In this document: in pieces, positions 14,103 to 21,144 of the stretch
How positions within the stretch are numbered: position 1 is the stretch's first letter
Layout of the letters: every line of letters starts with the position of its first letter
NCBI GenBank assembly: GCA_038241115.1
Contig: JBBRGA010000052.1
Span: 1 to 21,348, forward strand
DNA: 21,348 bases
Direction: 5' to 3'
Source: JANYJJ01 sp038241115
Lineage (GTDB): Bacteria; Pseudomonadota; Gammaproteobacteria; Burkholderiales; Burkholderiaceae_C
Notes under the pieces: model-generated
The model's database searches: none
The model's input: only the letters and a program-made list of their open reading frames with translations
What the model was told of the DNA's origin: nothing
Made by a program: the position numbers and the translations under genes

Positions 14103-15548
14103 TCATGCGGAAGTTGGGTCCGTCGAGGTGGACTTGTAGGGCACTGTGATGGTCACGGCCGTGCCTCCGCCCGGATTTTCAGTGACGGTGAGCGTGCCTT
14201 TGCTGCCGTAGAGCAATTGCAAACGCTCGCGAATGTTGCTCAAGCCGATGCCCGTGCCCGCAGTGGCCGCCTTGCCAAAACCCAAACCGGTGTCAGCCAC
14301 CTTGACGGCCAGACGGCCATGAACAATTTCAGCACTCACCGTGAGCGAGCCGCCTTCGGCTTTTGGTTCCAAGCCGTGCTTGATGGCGTTTTCCACCAGA
14401 CTTTGCAACATCATCGGCGGAAATTCAGCCGACAGCAAACCGTCGCTGACCCGAATGTCGGTGCTCAAACGCTCTTCCATGCGGACCTTCAATATTTCCA
14501 GATAAGGCCGTATCACCGTCAGCTCGCGGCCGAGGTCGCGAATGCTTTGGGCGTTGGCTTCACGCATGGTGGGCATGCTGGCGCGCAGCAGCGCAATCAA
14601 GTTTTTTTGCATCTTGCTGGCGCGCACCGGATCGGTCTCGATCAGATGGTCGATGCTGGCCAAGGTGTTGAACAAAAAATGCGGCTCCACTTGCGCTTGC
14701 ATCGCCGCCATGCGGGCCTCCACCACTTGGCGCTTCAAGGCTTCAGATTCAGCCATCTCGGTGGCCGCCACAGCTTGCGCTTCGGCCTTGAAGCGTCCCT
14801 TGGCCATGATTTTGGTGACGATGGACAGCACGATCAGCAGAAAAGTGAACGGCGGAAAGTGCTGGCCAGGACTGAAGCCGTCGATGGTCTCGTAACGCAT
14901 GCCGGGCGGCGCAACGAGGCCTCCTTCTGCCGCCGCTTGACCGGCGTCAGACACAGCTTCCGCTGCGTCAACCCTGGCTTCTTTCGCGGCGTCTTCGGCC
15001 ACATTCCTGGCCTCCTGAATTGCCTCTTTGATGCGCTCTTTGGTGCCCGCGCTCAGCACGTCCGTGCCGCCGATGACGATGCTTGGCACGACAGCGGGTG
15101 CCACCGGAGGAATGGGCGCCGTGGGCGGCACCTCCGAGCTGTTTTTTGGCTTCAGGCGCACACCATCGCTGTCGATGACCAAGTCGTATTTTTTGCCCTC
15201 GATGTCCACGTCATCGATGACGATGCCCGCTTTTTCTTTGCTTGCAGCCTTGGCGGCGCTGCTGCCTGCCTTTTCGAGCTTGGCCTTGGCTTTGGCTGCG
15301 CTGCGCTTGATTTCCGCCGAGTCCATCGGCACCAACACCCGGCGGTCGTGCGTCCAGTTCGAGTTGAACGGCGGCAAGCCCGACAAAATTCCGCTGGCGA
15401 TCAAGGCCAGCAATGACAGCACCACGAAGCGCTTCCAGCTGATGCTTTCGAGCCAGCGCGCATAAGCGACAAATCCGGTTCGAACGGCAGCGAGGAAGCG
15501 CGCCCATCGAGGATTGGCGGCGAATGGGTTGGCAGGCGATGTGTTCAT
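14103..15548 (-). CDS. LytS-type sensor histidine kinase with unusual extracytoplasmic region
   Basis: The 481-aa kinase has a His_kinase (PF06580-type) domain with the phospho-accepting histidine at about residue 290 in QVEPHFLFNTLASIDHLI, an N-box LVENAIKHGLEP and a G-box GTGIGLSNIRERL, as in LytS/YehU-type kinases that partner LytTR regulators. Two membrane helices (about 41-57 and 232-247) flank some 170 residues expected outside the cytoplasm. That region holds an Ala/Lys-rich helix (79-107), a compact strand-like stretch IVIDDVDIEGKKYDLVIDSD, a Pro/Ala-rich linker and a second charged helix (168-205). This is not a sensor domain I recognise. The start ATG (15548-15546) precedes a soluble 40-residue N-terminus. 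It is followed by its response regulator 16 bp downstream. Confidence 0.92.
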   Translation of the reverse strand: MNTSPANPFAANPRWARFLAAVRTGFVAYARWLESISWKRFVVLSLLALIASGILSGLPPFNSNWTHDRRVLVPMDSAEIKRSAAKAKAKLEKAGSSAAKAASKEKAGIVIDDVDIEGKKYDLVIDSDGVRLKPKNSSEVPPTAPIPPVAPAVVPSIVIGGTDVLSAGTKERIKEAIQEARNVAEDAAKEARVDAAEAVSDAGQAAAEGGLVAPPGMRYETIDGFSPGQHFPPFTFLLIVLSIVTKIMAKGRFKAEAQAVAATEMAESEALKRQVVEARMAAMQAQVEPHFLFNTLASIDHLIETDPVRASKMQKNLIALLRASMPTMREANAQSIRDLGRELTVIRPYLEILKVRMEERLSTDIRVSDGLLSAEFPPMMLQSLVENAIKHGLEPKAEGGSLTVSAEIVHGRLAVKVADTGLGFGKAATAGTGIGLSNIRERLQLLYGSKGTLTVTENPGGGTAVTITVPYKSTSTDPTSA

Positions 15549-15685
15549 GATCGAACTCTAGTGACGGCTTGGACGCGCTGCCAGCGCGTCGCGACGAGCC
15601 GCCGAGTGGCTGGGACAGACTGCACCCAACGGCGACCGGCCCGTCACCCGTCAACCGTCACCAGACGCCCCATCACACCGGATAC

Positions 15686-15743
15686 GTCGAACAGGCCGAA
15701 AAGGCCGAACCCGTCGAAGGCTGAAAGGGCTGAACACGCCGAA
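15686..15743. repeat. 9-nt degenerate repeat between anti-sigma and kinase genes
   Basis: Units of the form G(T/C)CGAANNN or GCTGAANNN recur about seven times with one shortened unit, in the 213-bp gap downstream of the anti-sigma gene. No gene is supported in this gap on either strand. Confidence 0.5.
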
Positions 15744-15761
15744 GCATCTCAAGGAAAGGCC

Positions 15762-16499
15762 TCAGAGGCTCAACTTGCCCACGAACAACACCGGCCCACT
15801 GGGCGCGCCGGTGGTTGAACCGCCGGGCGGCTCCAAGCTCACCGCCAACGCGGAGGTGCCGACAGGCACTTTGTTTTTCTGCACCACCGAGGCGGCACTC
15901 GACGAGATCAACCCCAACGACTTGGGACCGCCTTTGCCACCCTCTGCGCCAGGAACGGCCCACAGCTCCAACACGCGATCGCCCTGCAAACTCACGTTGA
16001 GCAGTGGCTTGGTGACCACGGCACGGCCGTCGCCGCTGATGCTGGCCACAAATGACGCAGGAACCGCGTTGCCGTCGGCATTCACAGTGGTCGAGCTGAG
16101 CACCACCACCACAGGCGCCTGTGCCGGACCGGGCGTGTTGACCATCACCAGCAAGCCCAGAACCGCCGCAGTGGCAAGGCCGGACAAGCCGCGCCAAAAC
16201 ACCAAACCACGCCACCACGACACGGCCTCGACCGCGGTTTTCGAGGCTGCCTCGGTCAGCCCGGGCGGGGCGCCGCCGATCTGCGCCTCGATGCGCTTCC
16301 AGACTTCGGCTGATGGTGCTTTCGGCGCGATGCTCAGCGTCAACGGCATCAGGCGGTCTTGCCATTCGCGCACCGCATTGCGCAGGCTGGGGTGCGCCGG
16401 CAGCAGCACCTCAAAACGGCGCCGCGCAGGTCCACGCAGGCTGCCCATCACATATTCGGCAGCAAGGCGGTCGGCAAGTTCGGGGCGGCTGTAGTCCAC
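15762..16499 (-). CDS. RskA-like anti-sigma factor
   Basis: The 245-aa membrane protein fits the anti-sigma-K (RskA) family: a cytoplasmic N-terminal sigma-binding segment (ELADRLAAEYVMGSLRGPAR RRFE region, residues 7-30), one membrane helix (about 104-120, LSGLATAAVLGLLVMV), and an extracytoplasmic RskA domain (LQGDRVLELWAVPGAEGG, LAVSLEPPGGSTTGAPSGPV). It should hold the adjacent ECF sigma factor inactive at the membrane until a signal leads to release, usually by proteolysis. No zinc-binding HxxxCxxC motif is present. The start is a GTG (16499-16497) one base after the sigma stop codon, with AAAAGG upstream, so translation is coupled to the sigma gene. Confidence 0.92.
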   Translation of the reverse strand: MDYSRPELADRLAAEYVMGSLRGPARRRFEVLLPAHPSLRNAVREWQDRLMPLTLSIAPKAPSAEVWKRIEAQIGGAPPGLTEAASKTAVEAVSWWRGLVFWRGLSGLATAAVLGLLVMVNTPGPAQAPVVVVLSSTTVNADGNAVPASFVASISGDGRAVVTKPLLNVSLQGDRVLELWAVPGAEGGKGGPKSLGLISSSAASVVQKNKVPVGTSALAVSLEPPGGSTTGAPSGPVLFVGKLSL

Positions 16500-16500
16500 G

Positions 16501-17148
16501 TCAGCGGCCTTTTGAGTTCATTGGCTGCGACGCTTTGGCGTCAAGCTGCGCTGCGCTTTCAAGGCAGCTTTTCAGCGACGTCAGCGCACGTCTGACCCAC
16601 GACTTCACGGTGCCCAAAGGTTGGCCCATTTTTTCAGCCACTTCCGAATGGCTCAGGCCGTCATAGAAGGCCATGGCCACGCTTTGGCGCTGCGGCGGGC
16701 TGAGGTCGCTCATGCAGTCGATCAGGGCACGCGCGTCTGAGGCTTGGCTCAATAAATCGAGCGGGCCGGGAGCGTCGTCTGCCTTGTCGTCATACACGTC
16801 ATGGTCCTCTTCTTCACCTGAAAAACGGTTTTCGAACTGCGGCTGCGTTTGTGCCCGACGCAGACTGTCAATGGCACGGTTGCGCGCAATCCGCGTCAGC
16901 CAGGTGAGTGGCTGGCTTTGCGCCGCGTCAAAGCTGCTGGACGAGCGCCAGACGTTCACATAAACCTCTTGCAAAACGTCTTCCGCTTGCCCTCTGTCCC
17001 TGTTGATACGCAGGACCACCGCGAACAGATGCGAGCTGGTTTTGTCGTAAAGCGTGGCAAAAGCCGCACGATCTCCCAAACCGGCGCGCGCCAAGAGCTG
17101 CGACAGCTCGCGGCTGCGTTCGGTCCATTCAAGGGGAGGGGTTGTCAT
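16501..17148 (-). CDS. ECF RNA polymerase sigma factor (sigma-70 family, SigK-like)
   Basis: The 215-aa protein shows sigma region 2 (residues about 30-98: FATLYDKTSSHLFAVVLRIN, AEDVLQEVYVNVWR, LTWLTRIARNRAIDSLRR), a variable acidic linker (SGEEEDHDVYDDKADD), and region 4 (about 147-198: LSPPQRQSVAMAFYDGLSHS and EVAEKMGQPLGTVKSWVRRA). It directs RNA polymerase to stress or envelope-response promoters when freed from the downstream RskA-like protein. The ATG at 17148-17146 is chosen; the in-frame TTG at 17178 adds ten residues without a ribosome site. Its upstream region carries inverted-repeat elements shared with the divergent gene at 17280. The regulon is not visible here, though the kinase pair downstream on the same strand is a candidate member. 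Confidence 0.95.
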   Translation of the reverse strand: MTTPPLEWTERSRELSQLLARAGLGDRAAFATLYDKTSSHLFAVVLRINRDRGQAEDVLQEVYVNVWRSSSSFDAAQSQPLTWLTRIARNRAIDSLRRAQTQPQFENRFSGEEEDHDVYDDKADDAPGPLDLLSQASDARALIDCMSDLSPPQRQSVAMAFYDGLSHSEVAEKMGQPLGTVKSWVRRALTSLKSCLESAAQLDAKASQPMNSKGR

Positions 17149-17164
17149 CGGTCTTTTTTGCTCG

Positions 17165-17261
17165 TTTGCGATGCGCAAAACTTGGCGGCGAGAGCTCGGA
17201 GTTTAAAGGCGCTGCCTACAATTGCGTCAGTCGACTGCAGGCACTGCAGTTGCATCGCAAA
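17165..17261. promoter_or_regulatory. Inverted-repeat elements in the sigma-factor divergent promoter region
   Basis: TTTGCGATGC (17165-17174) recurs as its exact reverse complement GCATCGCAAA (17252-17261), each 16-18 bp from the start codon of the nearer gene. The left copy extends to a local palindrome TTTGCG-ATG-CGCAAA. A third palindrome, ACTGCAG-GCA-CTGCAGT, lies at 17234-17250. These could be operators controlling both genes. Confidence 0.45.
17217..17222 (+). promoter_or_regulatory. -10 box (CCTACAAT) upstream of the NTF2-like gene
   Basis: TACAAT in CCTACAATTG lies 58 bp before the ATG at 17280. The matching -35 region is poor, so only the -10 is supported. Confidence 0.4.
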
Positions 17262-17279
17262 AGCAACGAAGGACAGCGC

Positions 17280-17726
17280 ATGGCCAGCCCGAAACCACCG
17301 GCAGCAACGCTTGCATCACCTGACGACATCGAGACCCAGTTTTATGAAGCCCTGCAACAAGGCGACATCGAAAAACTGATGGCGGTGTGGGCCGATGACG
17401 ATGAGATTGCCTGCGTGCATCCGGGCGGCCCGCGCATGATTGGGGCCGCAGCGATTCGCGCGTCGTTCGAGAGCATGTTTTCCAACGGCCGCATCGATGC
17501 CCATCCCGAAAAAGTCCGTCGCGTGATCAGCCACACCAGCGCAGTACACAACCTGCTGGAGCGCATTCAAGTCATGACCGACGAAGGTCCGCGCTGGGGT
17601 TGGGTCATTGCCACCAATGTGTACGTCAAGGCAGCCCAAGGCTGGCGCATGGTGGCCCACCACGCCAGCCCGGGAACACCCAGCGAAATGCAAGAAGCCA
17701 CCGAGCCTGCATCGGTGTTGCACTGA
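17280..17726 (+). CDS. NTF2/SnoaL-like (DUF4440/ketosteroid-isomerase type) protein
   Basis: The 148-aa protein has the SnoaL/NTF2 pattern: IETQFYEALQQGDIEKLMAV, WADDDEIACVHPGGPRMIGA, an IRASFESMF helix, and the C-terminal strand pair ATNVYVKAAQGWRMVAHHAS. Proteins of this type (like YybH and calcium/calmodulin-kinase association-domain relatives) are small cytoplasmic homodimers of unclear role. The ATG at 17280 has AAGGA upstream. The upstream extension of the frame to 17142 crosses the promoter region and is rejected. It is 27 bp ahead of the YheT-type hydrolase gene, so the two and the following gene may be one operon, divergent from the ECF sigma factor. It is not closely similar to the other NTF2-like protein at 5520. 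Confidence 0.85.
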   Translation: MASPKPPAATLASPDDIETQFYEALQQGDIEKLMAVWADDDEIACVHPGGPRMIGAAAIRASFESMFSNGRIDAHPEKVRRVISHTSAVHNLLERIQVMTDEGPRWGWVIATNVYVKAAQGWRMVAHHASPGTPSEMQEATEPASVLH

Positions 17727-17753
17727 GCGCAAATTGAGCACAAGGCAGGGCTC

Positions 17754-18782
17754 ATGAAAAGCTACCGTGCCCCGAGGTGGATGTTTGGCGCAAGCGCCTT
17801 GGGTGGCAACGTGCAGACCATCTGGCCGGCGCTTTACGGAAAGCGATTTCACGGCCCGCCGCCGCGCTTTGAGCGAACACGCATCAACACGCCCGACGGC
17901 GATTTCATTGACTTCGACTGGCTGCACCGAGCCACCCCAAAGTCAGAAGCGCCACTGCTGGTGCTGTTTCACGGCTTGGAAGGCTCGTCTGGCAGCCACT
18001 ATGCGCAGGCCTTTGCGCACTGGGCACAGCAGCACGGCTGGGGTTTCGTGGTGCCGCACTTTCGTGGCTGCTCAGGCCAGCTCAACCTGGCCCCGCGCGC
18101 TTACCACTCAGGCGACTTTGAAGAGATCGGCTGGATGCTGGCGCAGTGCCGCGCTCGCCATGAATCGACCAGCCACGCGCCGATGTTGGCCGTGGGCGTG
18201 TCGCTGGGTGGCAATGCGCTGTTGCGCTGGGCGCAGGAGGCGGGCGACGCGGCCGCGCGCGTGGTCAGCGCGGTGGCGGCGGTGTCGTCACCGATTGATT
18301 TGGCGGCGGGCGGTCACGCCATTGGGCGCGGCTTTAACCGGCATGTGTACACGCGCATGTTTTTGCGCAGCATGGTGCCCAAGGCCATCAAAAAGCTAGC
18401 GCAACACCCAGGCCTTTTCAGCCGCGAGCGCTTGAAAGCGGCACGCAATCTGTATGAATTCGACAACGTGTTCACCGCGCCCTTGCACGGCTTCAAAGAC
18501 ACCGCGGACTACTGGAAACGCGGATCGGCGCAGCCCCACCTCGCGCAAATTCGCATTCCGGCCTTGGTGTTGAACGCCCGCAACGACCCATTTGTGCCCG
18601 GCGCGTCTTTGCCGAGTGCCAACGAAGTTGGACGCCATGTGACGCTGTGGCAACCGGCGCACGGCGGTCACGTCGGTTTCCCAAGCGGCAAGTTTCCCGG
18701 CCATGTGATGACCCTGCCCGAACGCGTGATGAACTGGATGACAACTGCAACGGCTACTGCCAACGAGGTCTCCCATGGATGA
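17754..18782 (+). CDS. yheT: Alpha/beta hydrolase, YheT/ABHD1 family
   Basis: The 342-aa cytoplasmic hydrolase has the YheT family layout: N-terminal GGNVQTIWPALYG, oxyanion strand LFHGLEGSSGSHYAQ, nucleophile elbow GVSLGGNALLRW (Ser about 150), the acid in LNARNDPFVPG (Asp about 278) and the base in PAHGGHVGF (His about 306). It is a probable esterase or thioesterase; the natural substrate is unknown. The ATG at 17754 follows AAGGCAGGG at suitable spacing. Its last 8 bases overlap the start of the next gene (ATG 18775), indicating translational coupling. Confidence 0.93.
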   Translation: MKSYRAPRWMFGASALGGNVQTIWPALYGKRFHGPPPRFERTRINTPDGDFIDFDWLHRATPKSEAPLLVLFHGLEGSSGSHYAQAFAHWAQQHGWGFVVPHFRGCSGQLNLAPRAYHSGDFEEIGWMLAQCRARHESTSHAPMLAVGVSLGGNALLRWAQEAGDAAARVVSAVAAVSSPIDLAAGGHAIGRGFNRHVYTRMFLRSMVPKAIKKLAQHPGLFSRERLKAARNLYEFDNVFTAPLHGFKDTADYWKRGSAQPHLAQIRIPALVLNARNDPFVPGASLPSANEVGRHVTLWQPAHGGHVGFPSGKFPGHVMTLPERVMNWMTTATATANEVSHG

Positions 18783-19380
18783 CATTGTCAAAGCTGCGCT
18801 CAAGAAATGGCCCAACGTGCCCGACTGCTACGGCTGGTTGGCTTTGGACGCGCGCGGCGATTGGTACATGCGCGATGACCGCATCCAAGCGGCAGGGCCG
18901 TTCCCGCAAATCAAGGGCAGCCGCATCGAACACGACAAGCTGCGCGAGTTCATCGAACGCAACTACCTTTGCGATGCATTGGGCCAGTGGTTTTTTCAAA
19001 ACGGCCCGCAGCGCGTGTACGTTGAACTGGAAGCGGCGCCGTGGGTGTGGCGCTTGACGCCGGTGGAAGGCGGCGCGCCCAAAGTAACCAGCCACACGGG
19101 TTTGGCGGCTCAGATGCCATCGGAGGTGGTGTCAGCGCAGGCCGAACAGAAAGCATCGGCGACCACACCGGCTCCCATACCCGTATTGCTCGACGAATCG
19201 GGCAGATTGTTCCTGGCCACCGACCTTGGTCTGGGCTTGGTCCACACGCTGGACATGGGCTGGGCTGCAGACGCGATCGAATCGGAGAAGTGGGCTGTGC
19301 AAGAGGCAGCCTTTGACGGCTTGGCTGCGCGCTTCAAGTACTGCCTGGAGCCCGCGCCCACACCCGCTGCTGCGTCGTAG
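18775..19380 (+). CDS. Conserved hypothetical protein (Burkholderiales DUF29xx type)
   Basis: The 201-aa protein starts MDDIVKAALKKWPNVPDCYG followed by WLALDARGDWYMRDD, a signature I recall from conserved Comamonadaceae proteins annotated as DUF2946 or a neighbouring DUF; I am not sure of the number. The first 100 residues look compact and Trp-rich (QWFFQNGPQRVYVELEAAPW). A low-complexity linker and then a second part, PIPVLLDESGRLFLATDLGL GLV region, complete it. No membrane segment or signal is seen. Its ATG lies inside the last codons of the YheT-type gene (8-bp overlap) with GAGG upstream, so the two are made together. Function unknown. Confidence 0.82.
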   Translation: MDDIVKAALKKWPNVPDCYGWLALDARGDWYMRDDRIQAAGPFPQIKGSRIEHDKLREFIERNYLCDALGQWFFQNGPQRVYVELEAAPWVWRLTPVEGGAPKVTSHTGLAAQMPSEVVSAQAEQKASATTPAPIPVLLDESGRLFLATDLGLGLVHTLDMGWAADAIESEKWAVQEAAFDGLAARFKYCLEPAPTPAAAS

Positions 19381-19427
19381 TTAACCTCAGCCTGCCTCAG
19401 TCCGCAGCATTCAACCCGACGTGCGGC

Positions 19428-20018
19428 TCACATTCCGTAAAAAACATAGTCGGCCTCGTAAGGCACAGACATGCGTTTGCTGACCGAGGCTGCATCGCAA
19501 ACCACTGTGGGTGCCACACCGCCCTGGGTGTTCAGCCGCTGGATGTAGTTGACGCCGTTCATCGCACCCACACCCACGGCGGGATCGGCCTTCACCAGCT
19601 GCAGCGGGATATTGCCCGGCGCGGCAGGCGACACGGCCACTTGCTTGCCACTGACTTTGGAGCCGTCCATCGCCTCCCAAGTGGGGCCGGCGTAGTACTT
19701 GCCCACCGCTTTGCGCTCAGCGCTGAGCAAGCTGGCCACGGGTCCCACAACGGCCCATTCGAACTGCGCCGCCATGTCTTTTTTGGCGCGACATTCGTAG
19801 GTCAATTCGCCCACACCACGGGTCGTCATCATTATTTTTTGACCTGCCGGAACACGAACCGCTTCGGGCAGAGATGCCTTCACCGCTGCGCCGTCCGAGG
19901 CCATCGAGGTTGACATCGACATCGGCTTCATCAAGGGCGCTGGATCGGCGCATGCAGACAGCAGCAAAGTGGCAGCAGCGGCAACGGTGGCTGCGCCGCA
20001 GGTGAGGATGGTTTTCAT
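19428..20018 (-). CDS. DUF3455 lipoprotein
   Basis: The 196-aa protein begins with a lipoprotein signal peptide ending in LLLSAC (lipidated Cys about residue 23), followed by a Met/Ser-rich spacer and a DUF3455 domain: LPEAVRVPAGQKIMMTTRGV, GELTYECRAKKDMAAQFEW, GKYYAGPTWEAMDGSKVSGK, PLQLVKADPAVGVGAMNGVN and YIQRLNTQGGVAPTVVCD. It should be an envelope-anchored protein; no function is established for the family as far as I know. The start ATG (20018-20016) follows GGAG at 5 bases. It converges on the DUF gene at 19380 (47 bp gap with no clear terminator) and lies downstream of the cytochrome terminator. Confidence 0.92.
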   Translation of the reverse strand: MKTILTCGAATVAAAATLLLSACADPAPLMKPMSMSTSMASDGAAVKASLPEAVRVPAGQKIMMTTRGVGELTYECRAKKDMAAQFEWAVVGPVASLLSAERKAVGKYYAGPTWEAMDGSKVSGKQVAVSPAAPGNIPLQLVKADPAVGVGAMNGVNYIQRLNTQGGVAPTVVCDAASVSKRMSVPYEADYVFYGM

Positions 20019-20138
20019 AGGGACTCCATGGCGTAGGGGGTGCTTGATTCGACGGAGGCAAACGCCGTCCGTGTCGATTCATACGCCGATGGCGCAGCCT
20101 TGGATGCAACAAAAAACTGAACCGGACGCGCCATGAAA

Positions 20139-20161
20139 AAAGCCGACTCCGGGTCGGCTTT
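20139..20161 (-). terminator. Intrinsic terminator after the cytochrome gene
   Basis: AAAGCCGAC/GTCGGCTTT form a 9-bp stem with a 5-base loop; on the minus strand the stem runs into TTTTTT. It lies 69 bp past the stop of the minus-strand cytochrome gene and separates it from the DUF3455 gene. Confidence 0.9.
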
Positions 20162-20229
20162 CTTGGATGAAATCTGCAACTTATCTGTGGTCAGCGCCGT
20201 GGCTTGGGAACGACGTGACCACGGAGAAA

Positions 20230-20895
20230 TCAGCGGGCGCTGATGGGCGCTGATGGGCGCTGATGGGCTGCCGCGGGTGCCGCTGCGGTCTTGGCGGCTG
20301 CTGCAGGTGCAGGTGCAGGTGCTGATACTGCTGCAGCTGCGGGCGCTGATGACCCTGCTGCCGCAGGCACAGCCGCCTCGGGCGCTTTGGGCTCTGCAAA
20401 CTTGGCACCGCCGTTGTTGGCCATGTAGACCACCGCGCGACCAATTTCCAAATCGCTTTGCTCGCCGCCGCCCTGCGCGGACATCGCACCTTTGCCCTTC
20501 AAGGCGTGCGTCAACAACACGTCATAGCCTTGCCCCAAACGCGGAGCCCAAGCGGTCTTGTCACCAAACTTTGGTGCACCGGCCAAGCCGCCGGCGTGGC
20601 AAGCCGTACAGCGAGCGGCGTAAACCTGCTCGCCGGTGAGCAACACCACCGGCGCCGACAAATCCTTGACCTGAACGGCACCGATGGGTTGGATGCGAGC
20701 CAGTACCACCTGCGGCTTGAAAGCGTCGCTGCCAGCCGCTGGCTTGGTGGCACTGTTCACATAAATCACCAGCAAGATGATGCCGATGATGGGCACTACA
20801 AATGAAAACAACACCGCCACGATCAGCTGTTTGGGTGTCTTGATGGGCCCTTCGTGCGGGCCGTCGTGGTCGTCTGTGCTGTGGGGGTCGCTCAT
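20230..20895 (-). CDS. Membrane-anchored c-type cytochrome (cytochrome c5-like)
   Basis: The 221-aa protein has a His/Asp-rich N-terminus, one membrane helix (about 24-46, LIVAVLFSFVVPIIGIILLV), and a monohaem cytochrome c domain with the haem site CTACH (96-100) and the likely axial Met in KGKGAMSAQGG (about 138), followed by IGRAVVYMANNGG. It would carry electrons on the periplasmic face of the inner membrane. The last 55 residues are an Ala/Pro-rich tail. The start ATG (20895-20893) with GAGG upstream is preferred over an ORF extension to 20994. The extreme C-terminus (HQRPSAPISAR) is encoded by three 10-bp tandem repeats and may vary between strains. A TATACT -10-like box lies 57-62 bp upstream. 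Confidence 0.93.
   Translation of the reverse strand: MSDPHSTDDHDGPHEGPIKTPKQLIVAVLFSFVVPIIGIILLVIYVNSATKPAAGSDAFKPQVVLARIQPIGAVQVKDLSAPVVLLTGEQVYAARCTACHAGGLAGAPKFGDKTAWAPRLGQGYDVLLTHALKGKGAMSAQGGGEQSDLEIGRAVVYMANNGGAKFAEPKAPEAAVPAAAGSSAPAAAAVSAPAPAPAAAAKTAAAPAAAHQRPSAPISAR
20235..20264. repeat. Three perfect 10-bp tandem repeats at the cytochrome 3' end
   Basis: GGGCGCTGAT is repeated three times without error; the same 10-mer also occurs at 20341-20350 in the same gene. Because 10 is not a multiple of 3, a change in copy number shifts the reading frame of the last residues. Confidence 0.95.
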
Positions 20896-20951
20896 GAATT
20901 CCTCAACGTCGAAAGACACTCCGGCGAGGTGTCGCCAGAGCAGAACGGGCG

Positions 20952-20957
20952 AGTATA
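20952..20957 (-). promoter_or_regulatory. -10 box upstream of the cytochrome gene
   Basis: The minus strand reads ATTTATACTC; TATACT is a 5/6 match to TATAAT and would give a leader of roughly 50 bases. No good -35 was found at normal spacing. Confidence 0.4.
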
Positions 20958-21053
20958 AATTGCCACCTCGCCGCGCGCAGCGGCACAAATCCACTGCGTC
21001 AGCACAGCGTCAGACCGATGTCGCCCCAAGTGCTTCTACGAAGGCTGCGCGGC

Positions 21054-21059
21054 TACACT
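21054..21059 (+). promoter_or_regulatory. -10 box upstream of tRNA-Arg
   Basis: TACACT ends 9 bp before the mature 5' end of the tRNA, the usual distance for a tRNA promoter with a very short 5' leader. The -35 position reads TGCTTC, a weak match. Confidence 0.4.
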
Positions 21060-21068
21060 TCCGGCCTT

Positions 21069-21144
21069 GCGTCCGTAGCTCAATGGATAGAGTACTGCCC
21101 TCCGAAGGCAGGGGTTGCTGGTTCGATCCCAGCCGGGCGCACCA
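21069..21144 (+). tRNA. trnR(ccg): tRNA-Arg, anticodon CCG
   Basis: A full 76-nt cloverleaf can be folded by eye: acceptor arms GCGTCCG/CGGGCGC (one G-T pair), the D-arm GCTC..GAGT with the AATGGATA loop, the anticodon stem CTGCC/GGCAG around CTCCGAA (anticodon CCG, reading CGG), and the T-arm GCTGG-TTCGATC-CCAGC. The discriminator A and an encoded CCA end follow. No other tRNA is adjacent. Confidence 0.97.

Noticed and set aside
13779..15416. 545-codon plus-strand open frame
   Set aside because: It is the antisense of the histidine kinase and response regulator, which have clear domains; the frame is a product of high GC and shows no recognisable motif.
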